DNA of 7,610 nt. It comes from Chloroflexota bacterium. Its GTDB lineage: Bacteria; Chloroflexota; Dehalococcoidia; SM23-28-2; RBG-16-64-32. Every line of letters starts with the position of its first letter. The first letter of the stretch is position 1. Shown piece after piece: positions 1-5,739 of the stretch. A program made the translations under genes and the position numbers. Below the pieces are notes generated by a model. The model was given only the letters and a program-made list of their open reading frames with translations, was not told the DNA's origin and made no database searches. The DNA is taken from positions 1 to 7,610 of the forward strand of contig VBEI01000157.1 of assembly GCA_005882715.1 (NCBI GenBank), written 5' to 3'.

Positions 1-2
1 AG

Positions 3-191
3 ATTTACGCCGTTCTCGAGCACGAGGTCGAGGCGCGCGTCGGCGATCACACCCTGCGCCTCCGCCCGTACGAGACCGTCCGAATCGAGAAGGGCGTAGT
101 CCACAGCGTGCGCACGCTGCGCGGCGAGGCGCTCGTCCTCAGCCTCTCAATCCCGCCGCTGGACCCGGACGACCAGCACCCGGCGGAGTAG
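3..191 (+). CDS. Cupin-domain protein, C-terminal fragment (partial, 5' end outside window)
   Basis: An open frame enters from the left edge and ends at TAG 189-191, giving 62 residues. It reads as the end of a cupin beta-barrel: alternating beta strands (IYAVLEHEVEAR, then a Gly-Asp turn), followed by RPYETVRIEKGVVHSV. That stretch fits the second cupin motif, in which a strand, a K/P-G-x-x-H turn and the His provide a metal ligand. The tail is short and proline/acid rich (IPPLDPDDQHPAE). The first cupin motif, which normally supplies the other metal ligands, lies outside the window, so neither metal binding nor substrate can be judged. Cupins range from small regulators to dioxygenases and isomerases; the short size after the barrel suggests a small single-domain cupin. 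The next gene starts 62 bases downstream. Confidence 0.6.
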   Translation: MYAVLEHEVEARVGDHTLRLRPYETVRIEKGVVHSVRTLRGEALVLSLSIPPLDPDDQHPAE

Positions 192-253
192 TTGTGGACA
201 AGTGACATCCGCGCATTCCACGAGGGCACGTCCGGCGGTAACATAGGCCCAGA

Positions 254-577
254 GTGGCAAAGGGAACGGCTGAGCCCGCCTCCTATAGGCAGTGCATTCC
301 GCCGATCGATCTTTCACTAGAGCGGTATACGGAGTCGGTACCGAAGGATGGGTACTACTACGTCCTCTTGCGTGGCGAGATCAAGGGCAGGTTTCGTACT
401 AGGAACGCGGCCGCAGAGCTTTATACAGGCCTGCTTCGTCAGACTGGCTATAAGCCGCCGCCGGTAGACAAAACGACGCCCCGAAACGAGGCCGTCGAGG
501 GTTACTTAGACGCGAAAGAGTCATACTGGGCGGACAGCCACAAACACGCCCGTCGTGGAGGCAAGGGCAGATACTGA
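254..577 (+). CDS. Small unknown protein coupled to DNA methyltransferase (putative R-M accessory)
   Basis: A 107-residue protein starting at GTG 254; I do not recognise a named family. What can be seen: an N-terminal segment rich in polar residues and prolines; a central part (about residues 30-66) with two predicted beta strands (GYYYVLLRG and IKGRFRT) followed by a helix (RNAAAELYTGLLRQTGYKPP); and a basic, glycine-rich tail (HKHARRGGKGRY) that could touch nucleic acid. There are no cysteines beyond one near residue 14, no membrane segment and no clear helix-turn-helix. Its TGA stop (575-577) shares one base with the methyltransferase ATG (577-579), so the two are probably translated together and work together. 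I infer an accessory or regulatory role in the restriction-modification cassette; a separate, unrelated role cannot be excluded. No clear ribosome binding site precedes the GTG, so the exact start is uncertain. Confidence 0.6.
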   Translation: MAKGTAEPASYRQCIPPIDLSLERYTESVPKDGYYYVLLRGEIKGRFRTRNAAAELYTGLLRQTGYKPPPVDKTTPRNEAVEGYLDAKESYWADSHKHARRGGKGRY

Positions 578-1977
578 TGCAATCAGCTCGGGAGCAGCTC
601 GCCCTTGAAATGAAATACACCGCTGGCCCGGATTCGGGGTTGCGAGATGCGGCGGCTTCTGAAAACAAATCGCTGCCGATACACCGCTGGGTCCCATGGA
701 TTGCGGGATTTTCAGCGCAGTTCGTTCAAGACGCGATCGCGAAGTACCTTCCATCGACGAAGCGCACCCGACACCTCGTTCTCGATCCTTTCGCCGGGGT
801 TGGAACCACACTCATAGAGGCAATCAAGTCCGGCAACGGAACGATCGGCTATGAGATCAATCCCTTCGCCGCCTTAGTGGCGTCTGCCAAGGTCGCGTGC
901 GTCGAGGTCACCCCAGGCGACCTCAGGGCAGAGATCGATGCCTTCCGAAGCGCCATGCACCGGTTTGAGGCTGAAGTAGATAAACGGTACCAATCCGATC
1001 CAAAAACGAACTTGCTCGAGATGGAGGACTTCGAACGGGTAAGGCCGGCCCAGTTCAAAAGCCGCATTCCGTTCTTTAGCCCGCCCGTTGAAGCGAAGTT
1101 TCTATATGCTCTCGTCCGTACGGGGGCACTATTGGAACCAGACCGCACACTTTTTCGCGCAGCGCTTGGCGCCACCATGGTTTCGTATTCGAATTACACT
1201 TACGAGCCGAGTCTCGCATCTCGCCCGGGATCTGGGAAACCGCTCATCGAGAACGCCTCCGTCGCCTTGACTGTCTGCCGGAAGCTCGAGGAAATGGCGA
1301 CAGATATCGAATGGGCTCGTCAGACCTACGGATACAATTGGCTGGGCCAAAGGCGACAAGTCCGGCAGTCATCCTACTTCGATGCAACACTTGAAGCGGG
1401 ATCCGTCTCGTTGGTTGTCACGTCGCCTCCGTACATGAACAACTACCATTACGTGAGAAATACACGACCGCAGCTTTACTGGCTTGGGCTGCTGTCTAAC
1501 GGCAGCGGTCAACAGCTCGAGCAGGCAAGCTTCGGCAAATTCTGGCAGACGGTACGCCAAGGGGAGCGAGTGGACCTGACGTTTGAGCTCCCAGGCCTTG
1601 AGGAGTCGCTGGGAGAACTGCGGTTAAAGCATCCCGAGAAGCGACAGTATGGCGGAGCCGGCTGGGCAAACTATGTGGCGACGTACCTCAACGACTCTTT
1701 CCGGTTCATGAAATCGCTGCGCATACATTTGCGGGGCGGTGGGCACGCCGTAATCGTCATCGGCAACTCAATCATTCAAGGCATCGAGTTCCCGGTCGAT
1801 CGGTTGCTGGCGCAGATGGCCGAGCGTAATGGGCTGCGCGTCGAGGACATCCACATCGTTCGCACTAAGCGCGTCGGCAACAGCATCATCGACTCCTCGG
1901 TTCGGAACGGCGACGTTAATGGTCATCGAGGCAAAACCCAGCTGTATGACGCCGCTCTTATCCTCAGAAAGAGCTAA
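577..1977 (+). CDS. Site-specific DNA methyltransferase, SPPY (amino, probably N4-cytosine) type
   Basis: A 466-residue DNA methyltransferase that should transfer a methyl group from S-adenosylmethionine to an exocyclic amino group in a specific DNA site. The AdoMet-binding motif I is LDPFAGVGTT at residues 69-78, followed by the YEINPFA strand (about 92-98) whose acidic residue usually holds the AdoMet ribose. A motif X-like segment (HRWVPWIAGFS, about 36-46) precedes it. The catalytic motif IV is TSPPY at 282-286, followed by NNYHYVRNTR. SPPY is commonest in N4-cytosine enzymes, although N6-adenine cannot be excluded. The motif order is X, I, then IV, with about 200 residues between I and IV that could hold the target-recognition region; this differs from the IV-before-I order of many N4-cytosine enzymes. 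The ATG at 577 is preceded by AAGGG at 563-567 and overlaps the upstream stop. It is inferred to protect the host from the convergent GIY-YIG nuclease. Confidence 0.88.
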   Translation: MQSAREQLALEMKYTAGPDSGLRDAAASENKSLPIHRWVPWIAGFSAQFVQDAIAKYLPSTKRTRHLVLDPFAGVGTTLIEAIKSGNGTIGYEINPFAALVASAKVACVEVTPGDLRAEIDAFRSAMHRFEAEVDKRYQSDPKTNLLEMEDFERVRPAQFKSRIPFFSPPVEAKFLYALVRTGALLEPDRTLFRAALGATMVSYSNYTYEPSLASRPGSGKPLIENASVALTVCRKLEEMATDIEWARQTYGYNWLGQRRQVRQSSYFDATLEAGSVSLVVTSPPYMNNYHYVRNTRPQLYWLGLLSNGSGQQLEQASFGKFWQTVRQGERVDLTFELPGLEESLGELRLKHPEKRQYGGAGWANYVATYLNDSFRFMKSLRIHLRGGGHAVIVIGNSIIQGIEFPVDRLLAQMAERNGLRVEDIHIVRTKRVGNSIIDSSVRNGDVNGHRGKTQLYDAALILRKS

Positions 1978-2411
1978 TCTTTCGGCGGAAATTCCTGGTC
2001 CCACCGGCTGGTACGCACACCTGGCCGTCCGATTCCAGGAACATGGCTTCCGAACCCGCTTAGCTGCCAGACGGGCTTGTAGGTCTGGATAAGGGCGTCC
2101 TCAGCCGCCCTCACAAACCAGTCGCCGCGAATCACTAGGTAACGGCAAGTAACGTCCGTCACGTCAATATTCTGGCGGGACACGATCTTCCGGTAATGTT
2201 CGGCGAGGCGACGATTGAGGCGTGTCTGAAGCGCTTTCCCCGCATACACCAGCTGTCCCTTGTAGTAGACCGCGTATACGCCTCTTTCGGCGGGAGCGAC
2301 ATTCTCAGTTAGCTGATGCTCGGGGCTCGCTTCGAACTTCTCAATAAGCTGATGGTTGTACGCTTTGTCAAATTCAAAGAAGAACTCATGTTGGTCGCAC
2401 ATCGTCAACAT
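1974..2411 (-). CDS. GIY-YIG endonuclease, Eco29kI-like type II restriction enzyme
   Basis: A 145-residue GIY-YIG nuclease that probably cuts unmethylated target DNA. The signature is GVY at residues 44-46 and YAG at 56-58 (VYAGKA), then R68xxxH72 (RLAEH), Glu104 within RAAEDALIQTYKPVW, and the C-terminal GFGSHVPGIGR with SRWD near residues 135-138. The stretch from the YIG motif through RxxxH, E-x-x-LI-Q-x-x-KPVW and GFGxHxPGxGR resembles the Eco29kI family of GIY-YIG restriction enzymes (Eco29kI itself cuts CCGCGG), but this protein is shorter than Eco29kI. The active-site Asn usually found after KPVW is Gln116 here. The start is given at ATG 2411; a second ATG at 2402 (Met4) is equally possible and neither has a good ribosome binding site. 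The stop codon overlaps the methyltransferase stop on the other strand. A repair or homing role is possible but fits the neighbours less well. Confidence 0.8.
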   Translation of the reverse strand: MLTMCDQHEFFFEFDKAYNHQLIEKFEASPEHQLTENVAPAERGVYAVYYKGQLVYAGKALQTRLNRRLAEHYRKIVSRQNIDVTDVTCRYLVIRGDWFVRAAEDALIQTYKPVWQLSGFGSHVPGIGRPGVRTSRWDQEFPPKD

Positions 2412-2441
2412 TCTATCGAAACGAGGGAATGTGGCCGCAAC

Positions 2442-2470
2442 TTGACGTGCGCGTTAGGGAGTGGTACATA
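2442..2470 (+). promoter_or_regulatory. Putative sigma70-type promoter for the DUF35-thiolase operon
   Basis: In the 87-base gap between the divergent nuclease and DUF35 genes, TTGACG (2442-2447) matches the -35 consensus at five of six positions. After a 17-base spacer comes TACATA (2465-2470), a weaker -10 hexamer. Transcription would begin near 2477, giving a leader of about 20 bases that contains the ribosome binding site. The spacing is ideal but the -10 match is only partial, so the call is tentative. Confidence 0.42.
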
Positions 2471-2485
2471 CAGGACGCATCAGTG

Positions 2486-2493
2486 AAGGAGGT
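2486..2493 (+). promoter_or_regulatory. Strong ribosome binding site fixing a TTG start
   Basis: AAGGAGGT is a full complement to the 16S rRNA 3' end. It lies five bases before TTG 2499. It supports TTG as the true start of the DUF35 gene, since the first in-frame ATG (codon 20) comes only shortly before the zinc-ribbon region and has no comparable site. Confidence 0.8.
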
Positions 2494-2498
2494 AGCCC

Positions 2499-2951
2499 TT
2501 GGCGCAGGAAGCAGCCACCACTGCTGAGAAGAAACCCAATCCGATCGTCCCCTTTATGAAGCTGCCTGAGAAGTACCCGAACGAGCCGGCTTACCTCTGG
2601 GGCGTGGTCTGCAAGAGTTGTAACGCGAAGTATCTCGGCGCCCGGACCGCCTGCGGCAACTGCGGCTCCACCGGTCCGTTCGAGGAGACGCGCTTCGGCG
2701 ACGAGGGCGAGATCTATTCCTTCGCCGTCGTGCACCAGACAGTACCCGGCCTCGAGGCCCCGTACGTCGCCGCCATCGTCGATCTCGACGATGGCGTTTC
2801 TGTGCGCGCGAACGTGTACGGGCTCGACATCTCGAAGCCGGGGCCAGAGTGGTTCGGCAAGCGCGTCAAGATGTTCACGGAGAAAGTCCGAGTCGACCGC
2901 GAGGGCAACGACATCATCGCGGCCAAGTTCAAGGTAACCGACGGCAAGTAG
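2499..2951 (+). CDS. Zn-ribbon/OB-fold (DUF35) acyl-CoA-associated protein
   Basis: A 150-residue protein with the two-part DUF35 plan. The rubredoxin-like zinc ribbon uses Cys38, Cys41, Cys52 and Cys55 (CKSC and CGNC, ten residues apart). From about residue 65 onward an OB-fold follows (GEIYSFAVVHQTVPGLEAPYV, cut here for length, then the VDLDDGVSVRANVYG strands). Family members are non-catalytic partners of thiolase-like enzymes: they bind the CoA end of substrates and bridge active sites, as in archaeal acetyl-CoA acetyltransferase/HMG-CoA synthase complexes and in bacterial thiolases such as BbsAB. The thiolase gene directly downstream fits this role. The start is TTG 2499, chosen for its ideal ribosome binding site. 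The partner pairing is well supported by context; the actual substrate is unknown. Confidence 0.9.
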   Translation: MAQEAATTAEKKPNPIVPFMKLPEKYPNEPAYLWGVVCKSCNAKYLGARTACGNCGSTGPFEETRFGDEGEIYSFAVVHQTVPGLEAPYVAAIVDLDDGVSVRANVYGLDISKPGPEWFGKRVKMFTEKVRVDREGNDIIAAKFKVTDGK

Positions 2952-2971
2952 GGGCGAGGCTTGCCTCGCCC
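2952..2971. repeat. Perfect GC-rich palindrome between DUF35 and thiolase genes
   Basis: GGGCGAGGC at 2952-2960 and its exact reverse complement GCCTCGCCC at 2963-2971 are separated by TT. In RNA this gives an eight-pair stem with a CTTG tetraloop, beginning immediately after the upstream TAG. No run of T follows, so it is not a classical intrinsic terminator. It could stabilise or process the two-gene message, or be one copy of a dispersed intergenic palindrome. Confidence 0.6.
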
Positions 2972-3000
2972 TCTCTGCGACGAGCAGAAGGGAGAACACT

Positions 3001-4137
3001 ATGAGAGACGTAGCGGTTGTCGGAGCCACGATGTTGAAGTTCGGGCGCTATCCGGACAAGGATGTCGTCACGCTCGCGTCCGAGGCGGCGATCGGCGCCA
3101 TCAAGGATGCCGGCTGCTCGATCAAGGACGTCGAGATCGTCGTCAGCGGCAACCTGTATCAGTCGAACGCCATGATCGGCCAGCGGGTCATGAAGGAGAT
3201 TGGCGCCACCGGCGTGCCCGTCATCAACGTCGCCAACGCCTGCGCTACCGGCTCCACGGCCTTCCGCGAGGCGTGGATGGCCGTCGCTTCGGGCGCTTAC
3301 GATGTGGCGATGGCGGTCGGCAGCGAACAGATGGGCAAGATGGGCCTTCTGGGCGCTGACGGGGCGTCGCGAGAGTACAGCACCGAGGGCGTGATGGGCA
3401 CGGGCCTGATGCCCGGCGTCTTCGGGCAGGCCGGCGTCGAGCATATGCGCAAGTACGGCACGACTCAGGAGCAGTTCGCGAAGGTTGCGGTGAAGAACCA
3501 CAAACACTCCGTGAATAACCCTTACGCCCAGTACCAGATCGAGACGCCGCTTGAGGATGTGCTGAACGCGCGTCCGATCGCTTGGCCGAACACGCTGTAC
3601 ATGTGTTGTCCGACAGGCGACGGCGCGGCGGCGGCAGTCCTCATGTCTGCGGAGAAGGCCAAGCAGTTCACGCAGAACCCCGTGTGGGTGGCCGCGTCCG
3701 TTCTGACTTCGGACCCGTACACGCCGCGCAACCCGACGATGTTCGACATCAACACGCTCACCCGCAACGCCTCGACGGAGGCGTACCAGAAGGCGGGCAT
3801 TGGCCCGGAAGACCTCGACATGGTCGAGCTGCACGACTGCTTCGCTACTGCTGAGCTGCTGCACTACGAGAACCTCCAGCTCTGCGGCGAGGGCGAGGCC
3901 GGGCGCATGATCGACGAAGGCGCGACCTACGTCGGCGGGAAGATTCCCGTCAACGCCAGCGGCGGACTGCTTTCCAAGGGCCACCCACTCGGCGCGACCG
4001 GTGTCGCCAACATCGTCGAGATCGTCTGGCACCTGCGCGGGGAAGCCGGCGCGCGTCAGGTAGAAGGCGCGAAGACGGGGCTCGCCCACGTCATCGGCCT
4101 CGGTTCCGCCTGCACGATCCACGTACTTAAGAAGTAG
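3001..4137 (+). CDS. SCP2-type thiolase / lipid-transfer thiolase family protein
   Basis: A 378-residue thiolase-fold enzyme of the non-decarboxylating SCP2-like branch, acting in the cytoplasm on acyl-CoA thioesters by cleavage or condensation. The nucleophilic Cys81 lies in NVANACATGSTAF. The HDCFA segment (His278-Cys280) replaces the NEAF motif of classical thiolases, as is usual in the SCP2-like group. GHPLGATG (His328) supplies the catalytic His, and a late Cys371 (GSACTIHVL) stands where thiolases keep their second reactive Cys region. Length is normal for the family. The ATG has a good ribosome binding site (GGAG 2991-2994, six bases before it). With the upstream DUF35 gene it forms a two-component enzyme, known in ketone, aromatic and steroid side-chain pathways and in archaeal isoprenoid synthesis. 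I see nothing that tells which substrate is used here. Confidence 0.9.
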   Translation: MRDVAVVGATMLKFGRYPDKDVVTLASEAAIGAIKDAGCSIKDVEIVVSGNLYQSNAMIGQRVMKEIGATGVPVINVANACATGSTAFREAWMAVASGAYDVAMAVGSEQMGKMGLLGADGASREYSTEGVMGTGLMPGVFGQAGVEHMRKYGTTQEQFAKVAVKNHKHSVNNPYAQYQIETPLEDVLNARPIAWPNTLYMCCPTGDGAAAAVLMSAEKAKQFTQNPVWVAASVLTSDPYTPRNPTMFDINTLTRNASTEAYQKAGIGPEDLDMVELHDCFATAELLHYENLQLCGEGEAGRMIDEGATYVGGKIPVNASGGLLSKGHPLGATGVANIVEIVWHLRGEAGARQVEGAKTGLAHVIGLGSACTIHVLKK

Positions 4138-4224
4138 CCAGCCGTCAATCATCAGCGATCAGAATAGGGGAGGGGCTGCGCCTCGAGGACGGGCGCGGCC
4201 TCTTCTTAGTGGAAGGGTGCGAAG

Positions 4225-4917
4225 ATGACCAGCGAGACTGTGACCGGACAGACTCTTTGCGACCGCATCGATGAGCTAATAGCGGAAAGAAGCCTGTTAA
4301 AGCACCCCTTCTACCAGAAGTGGCAGGCCGGCGAACTGACACTCGACGCCCTCAAAGGATACGCCTGCCAGTATTACCACCACGTGCTCCAGTTCCCGAC
4401 CTACGTGAGCGGCGCGCACGCCAACTGCGACGACCTCCCCGATCGCCAGGAACTTCTCGAGAACCTCGTGGAAGAGGAGCAGGGGCCGAACAACCATCCC
4501 GAATTGTGGCTGCGCTTCGGGGAGGCGCTCGGCCTCTCCCGCGAGGAGCTGATCGAGTCGAGACCTCTTCCCGAGACTACGAACCTTATCACGACCTACC
4601 GCCGCCTGACGAAGGACAGCCCCTTCATCGGCGGAATCGCTGCCCTTTACGCGTACGAGTCGCAGGTGCCCGAAGTCGCCGGAACGAAGATGGCGGGACT
4701 CAAACGCTTCTACGGAATCGACGACCCGCAGGGACTGAAGTTCTTCATCGTCCACCACAGCCTCGACGTCGAGCACTCGAAGGTCACCCGCAATCTCGTC
4801 GCGAAGTACGGGGAGACATCCGAAGATGAGGAGGAAGCGCTCAACGCCGTGGACGAGGCGACGGCCGCGCTCAATACGTTCCTCGACGGAGTGTGCGCAG
4901 AATACGTAGCGGCGTAG
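4225..4917 (+). CDS. CADD-family diiron-type protein, probable self-sacrificing p-aminobenzoate synthase
   Basis: A 230-residue all-helical protein of the TenA/PqqC-like heme-oxygenase fold, closest in my recall to Chlamydia CADD. From the HPFYQKW segment to the VHHSLDVEHS segment it lines up with CADD at a constant offset of three residues. The dinuclear metal ligands of CADD correspond to Glu84, His91, Glu145, His177, Asp181 and His184. CADD Tyr27, which is cleaved to supply the PABA ring, corresponds to Tyr30 (HPFYQKW), CADD Tyr43 to Tyr46, and CADD Lys152, the likely amino donor, to Lys155. In Chlamydia the protein converts its own tyrosine to p-aminobenzoate for folate synthesis, using oxygen and a metal centre. 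I infer the same reaction here. The start ATG 4225 has GGAAGGG at 4211-4217. Alternatives are a TenA or PqqC role, but the exact match of the special residues argues for CADD. Confidence 0.85.
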   Translation: MTSETVTGQTLCDRIDELIAERSLLKHPFYQKWQAGELTLDALKGYACQYYHHVLQFPTYVSGAHANCDDLPDRQELLENLVEEEQGPNNHPELWLRFGEALGLSREELIESRPLPETTNLITTYRRLTKDSPFIGGIAALYAYESQVPEVAGTKMAGLKRFYGIDDPQGLKFFIVHHSLDVEHSKVTRNLVAKYGETSEDEEEALNAVDEATAALNTFLDGVCAEYVAA

Positions 4918-4957
4918 ACTGAAAGAAGAAAGAGGCCACAACGAAAGAAGAAGCGGC

Positions 4958-5683
4958 TTGGAGATAACGTTCCTGGGCTCCAGCAACGCGTTTGCGGCGG
5001 AAGGGCGCTACTGGAGTTCCTTTCTCGTCGATAAGAAATACCTCTTCGACGCGCCGCCTACGCTTCTGCCGCACCTGAAGCAGCTAAAGATACCGCTGAC
5101 CGAAATCGAGGTCATCTTCCTCACCCACCACCACGGCGACCACTTCATGGGCGTCCCCTTCCTCTTCCTCGAATACATGTACATGACCGAGCGCACTAAC
5201 GACCTTTACATAGTGGGCCCGCCCGGCGTCAAAGACTGGATCGAGGACTTCGCCGACCGCTGTTATCCCAACATCACCCGCGACGCCGGCTACCGGCGGA
5301 TATACGTTGATGCGTCGCCCGGCAAGGAGCAAACGGCGGGGCCGGTTAGCTTCTGGTCGGTGCCGATGTGCCACGTCACGGAGAGCATGGACGCCTTCGG
5401 CTATCGCGCTGCGATCAGCGGCAAGACGGTCGCTTACACCGGCGATACCATGTTCTGCGAAGAGGTGATCGCGCTGGCGGAAGACACCGACGTGCTTATT
5501 GTGGACTGTACCTACAGCGAGGGCTGCGGGCCGGAGCACATGGGGCTCGACGACGTGAAAGTCATCCGCAAGCGAATCGCTCCGGAGACCACGATGGTCC
5601 TCACGCACCTCGGCGGCCAGCCGCACCTCGACGGCCTCGCCAACGTAGTGACCGCCGCTGACCTCAAGACGTTCACCTTCTAA
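4958..5683 (+). CDS. MBL-fold metallo-hydrolase (RNase Z-like type)
   Basis: A 241-residue metallo-beta-lactamase-fold hydrolase. The N-terminus (MEITFLGSSNAF...WSSFLV) is typical of the RNase Z-like branch. The metal site is complete: His57, His59, Asp61 and His62 in LTHHHGDH, His139 (MCHVTESM), Asp163 (YTGDT) and His217 (LTHLGG). It is shorter than RNase Z and I do not see the long flexible arm used by that enzyme to bind tRNA, so tRNA 3' processing is not assured; a general phosphodiesterase or thioester/lactone hydrolase is as likely. The start is TTG 4958, because the frame has no other start between there and the preceding gene's stop, and this position opens directly on the first beta strand. 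A purine-rich stretch (GAAAGAAGAAG) precedes it. It lies 40 bases after the CADD-like gene and may be cotranscribed with it. Confidence 0.85.
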   Translation: MEITFLGSSNAFAAEGRYWSSFLVDKKYLFDAPPTLLPHLKQLKIPLTEIEVIFLTHHHGDHFMGVPFLFLEYMYMTERTNDLYIVGPPGVKDWIEDFADRCYPNITRDAGYRRIYVDASPGKEQTAGPVSFWSVPMCHVTESMDAFGYRAAISGKTVAYTGDTMFCEEVIALAEDTDVLIVDCTYSEGCGPEHMGLDDVKVIRKRIAPETTMVLTHLGGQPHLDGLANVVTAADLKTFTF

Positions 5684-5702
5684 TACCGACATGGATGTAG
5701 CC

Positions 5703-5720
5703 CGGTACCTTCAGGTGCCG
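5703..5720. repeat. Hairpin/palindrome between MBL hydrolase and gpsA-like genes
   Basis: CGGTACC (5703-5709) and GGTGCCG (5714-5720) can pair over seven positions, one a G-U pair, around a TTCA loop. No T-run follows, so termination is doubtful. The short, stable, intergenic form suggests a dispersed palindromic repeat or an mRNA-processing element. Confidence 0.45.
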
Positions 5721-5739
5721 TGGACCGCCGCACGTCCTT

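Larger units (their letters stand above)
254..2411. other. Putative type II restriction-modification cassette
   Basis: Three genes form a compact unit: the small unknown protein and the amino-methyltransferase on the plus strand, and a GIY-YIG endonuclease on the minus strand, convergent with the methyltransferase. The plus-strand pair overlaps by one base. The convergent pair overlaps at the shared bases CTAA (1974-1977), where TAA ends the methyltransferase and the complement TAG ends the nuclease. Base composition drops here: a hand count of the line 1441-1500 gives about 48% G+C, against about 70% in the line 3061-3120 of the thiolase gene. Metabolic genes flank both sides. The composition and gene content are what one expects of a horizontally acquired defence cassette; I see no integrase, transposase or flanking repeats that would mark its ends. 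Confidence 0.65.

Noticed and set aside
239..244. TAACAT as a -10 box before the small unknown gene
   Set aside because: The matching -35 position (216-221, TTCCAC) is poor and no better combination is seen in the 62-base gap.
2929..4152. Long minus-strand open frame (407 codons) opposite the thiolase gene
   Set aside because: It is the complement of a gene with clear thiolase motifs; its own translation is Arg/Val/Asp-rich without family features, as expected of a GC-rich shadow frame.
4168..4209. Possible terminator hairpin between the thiolase and CADD-like genes
   Set aside because: Only four-base GAGG/CCTC arms can pair, the inner bases do not match, and TTCTT is too weak a T-tract.
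4297..4986. Minus-strand open frame of 229 codons opposite the CADD-like gene
   Set aside because: Shadow of a gene with all its functional residues intact; no recognisable motifs of its own.
5084..5692. Minus-strand open frame of 202 codons opposite the MBL hydrolase gene
   Set aside because: Shadow frame; the plus-strand product has the complete metal site.
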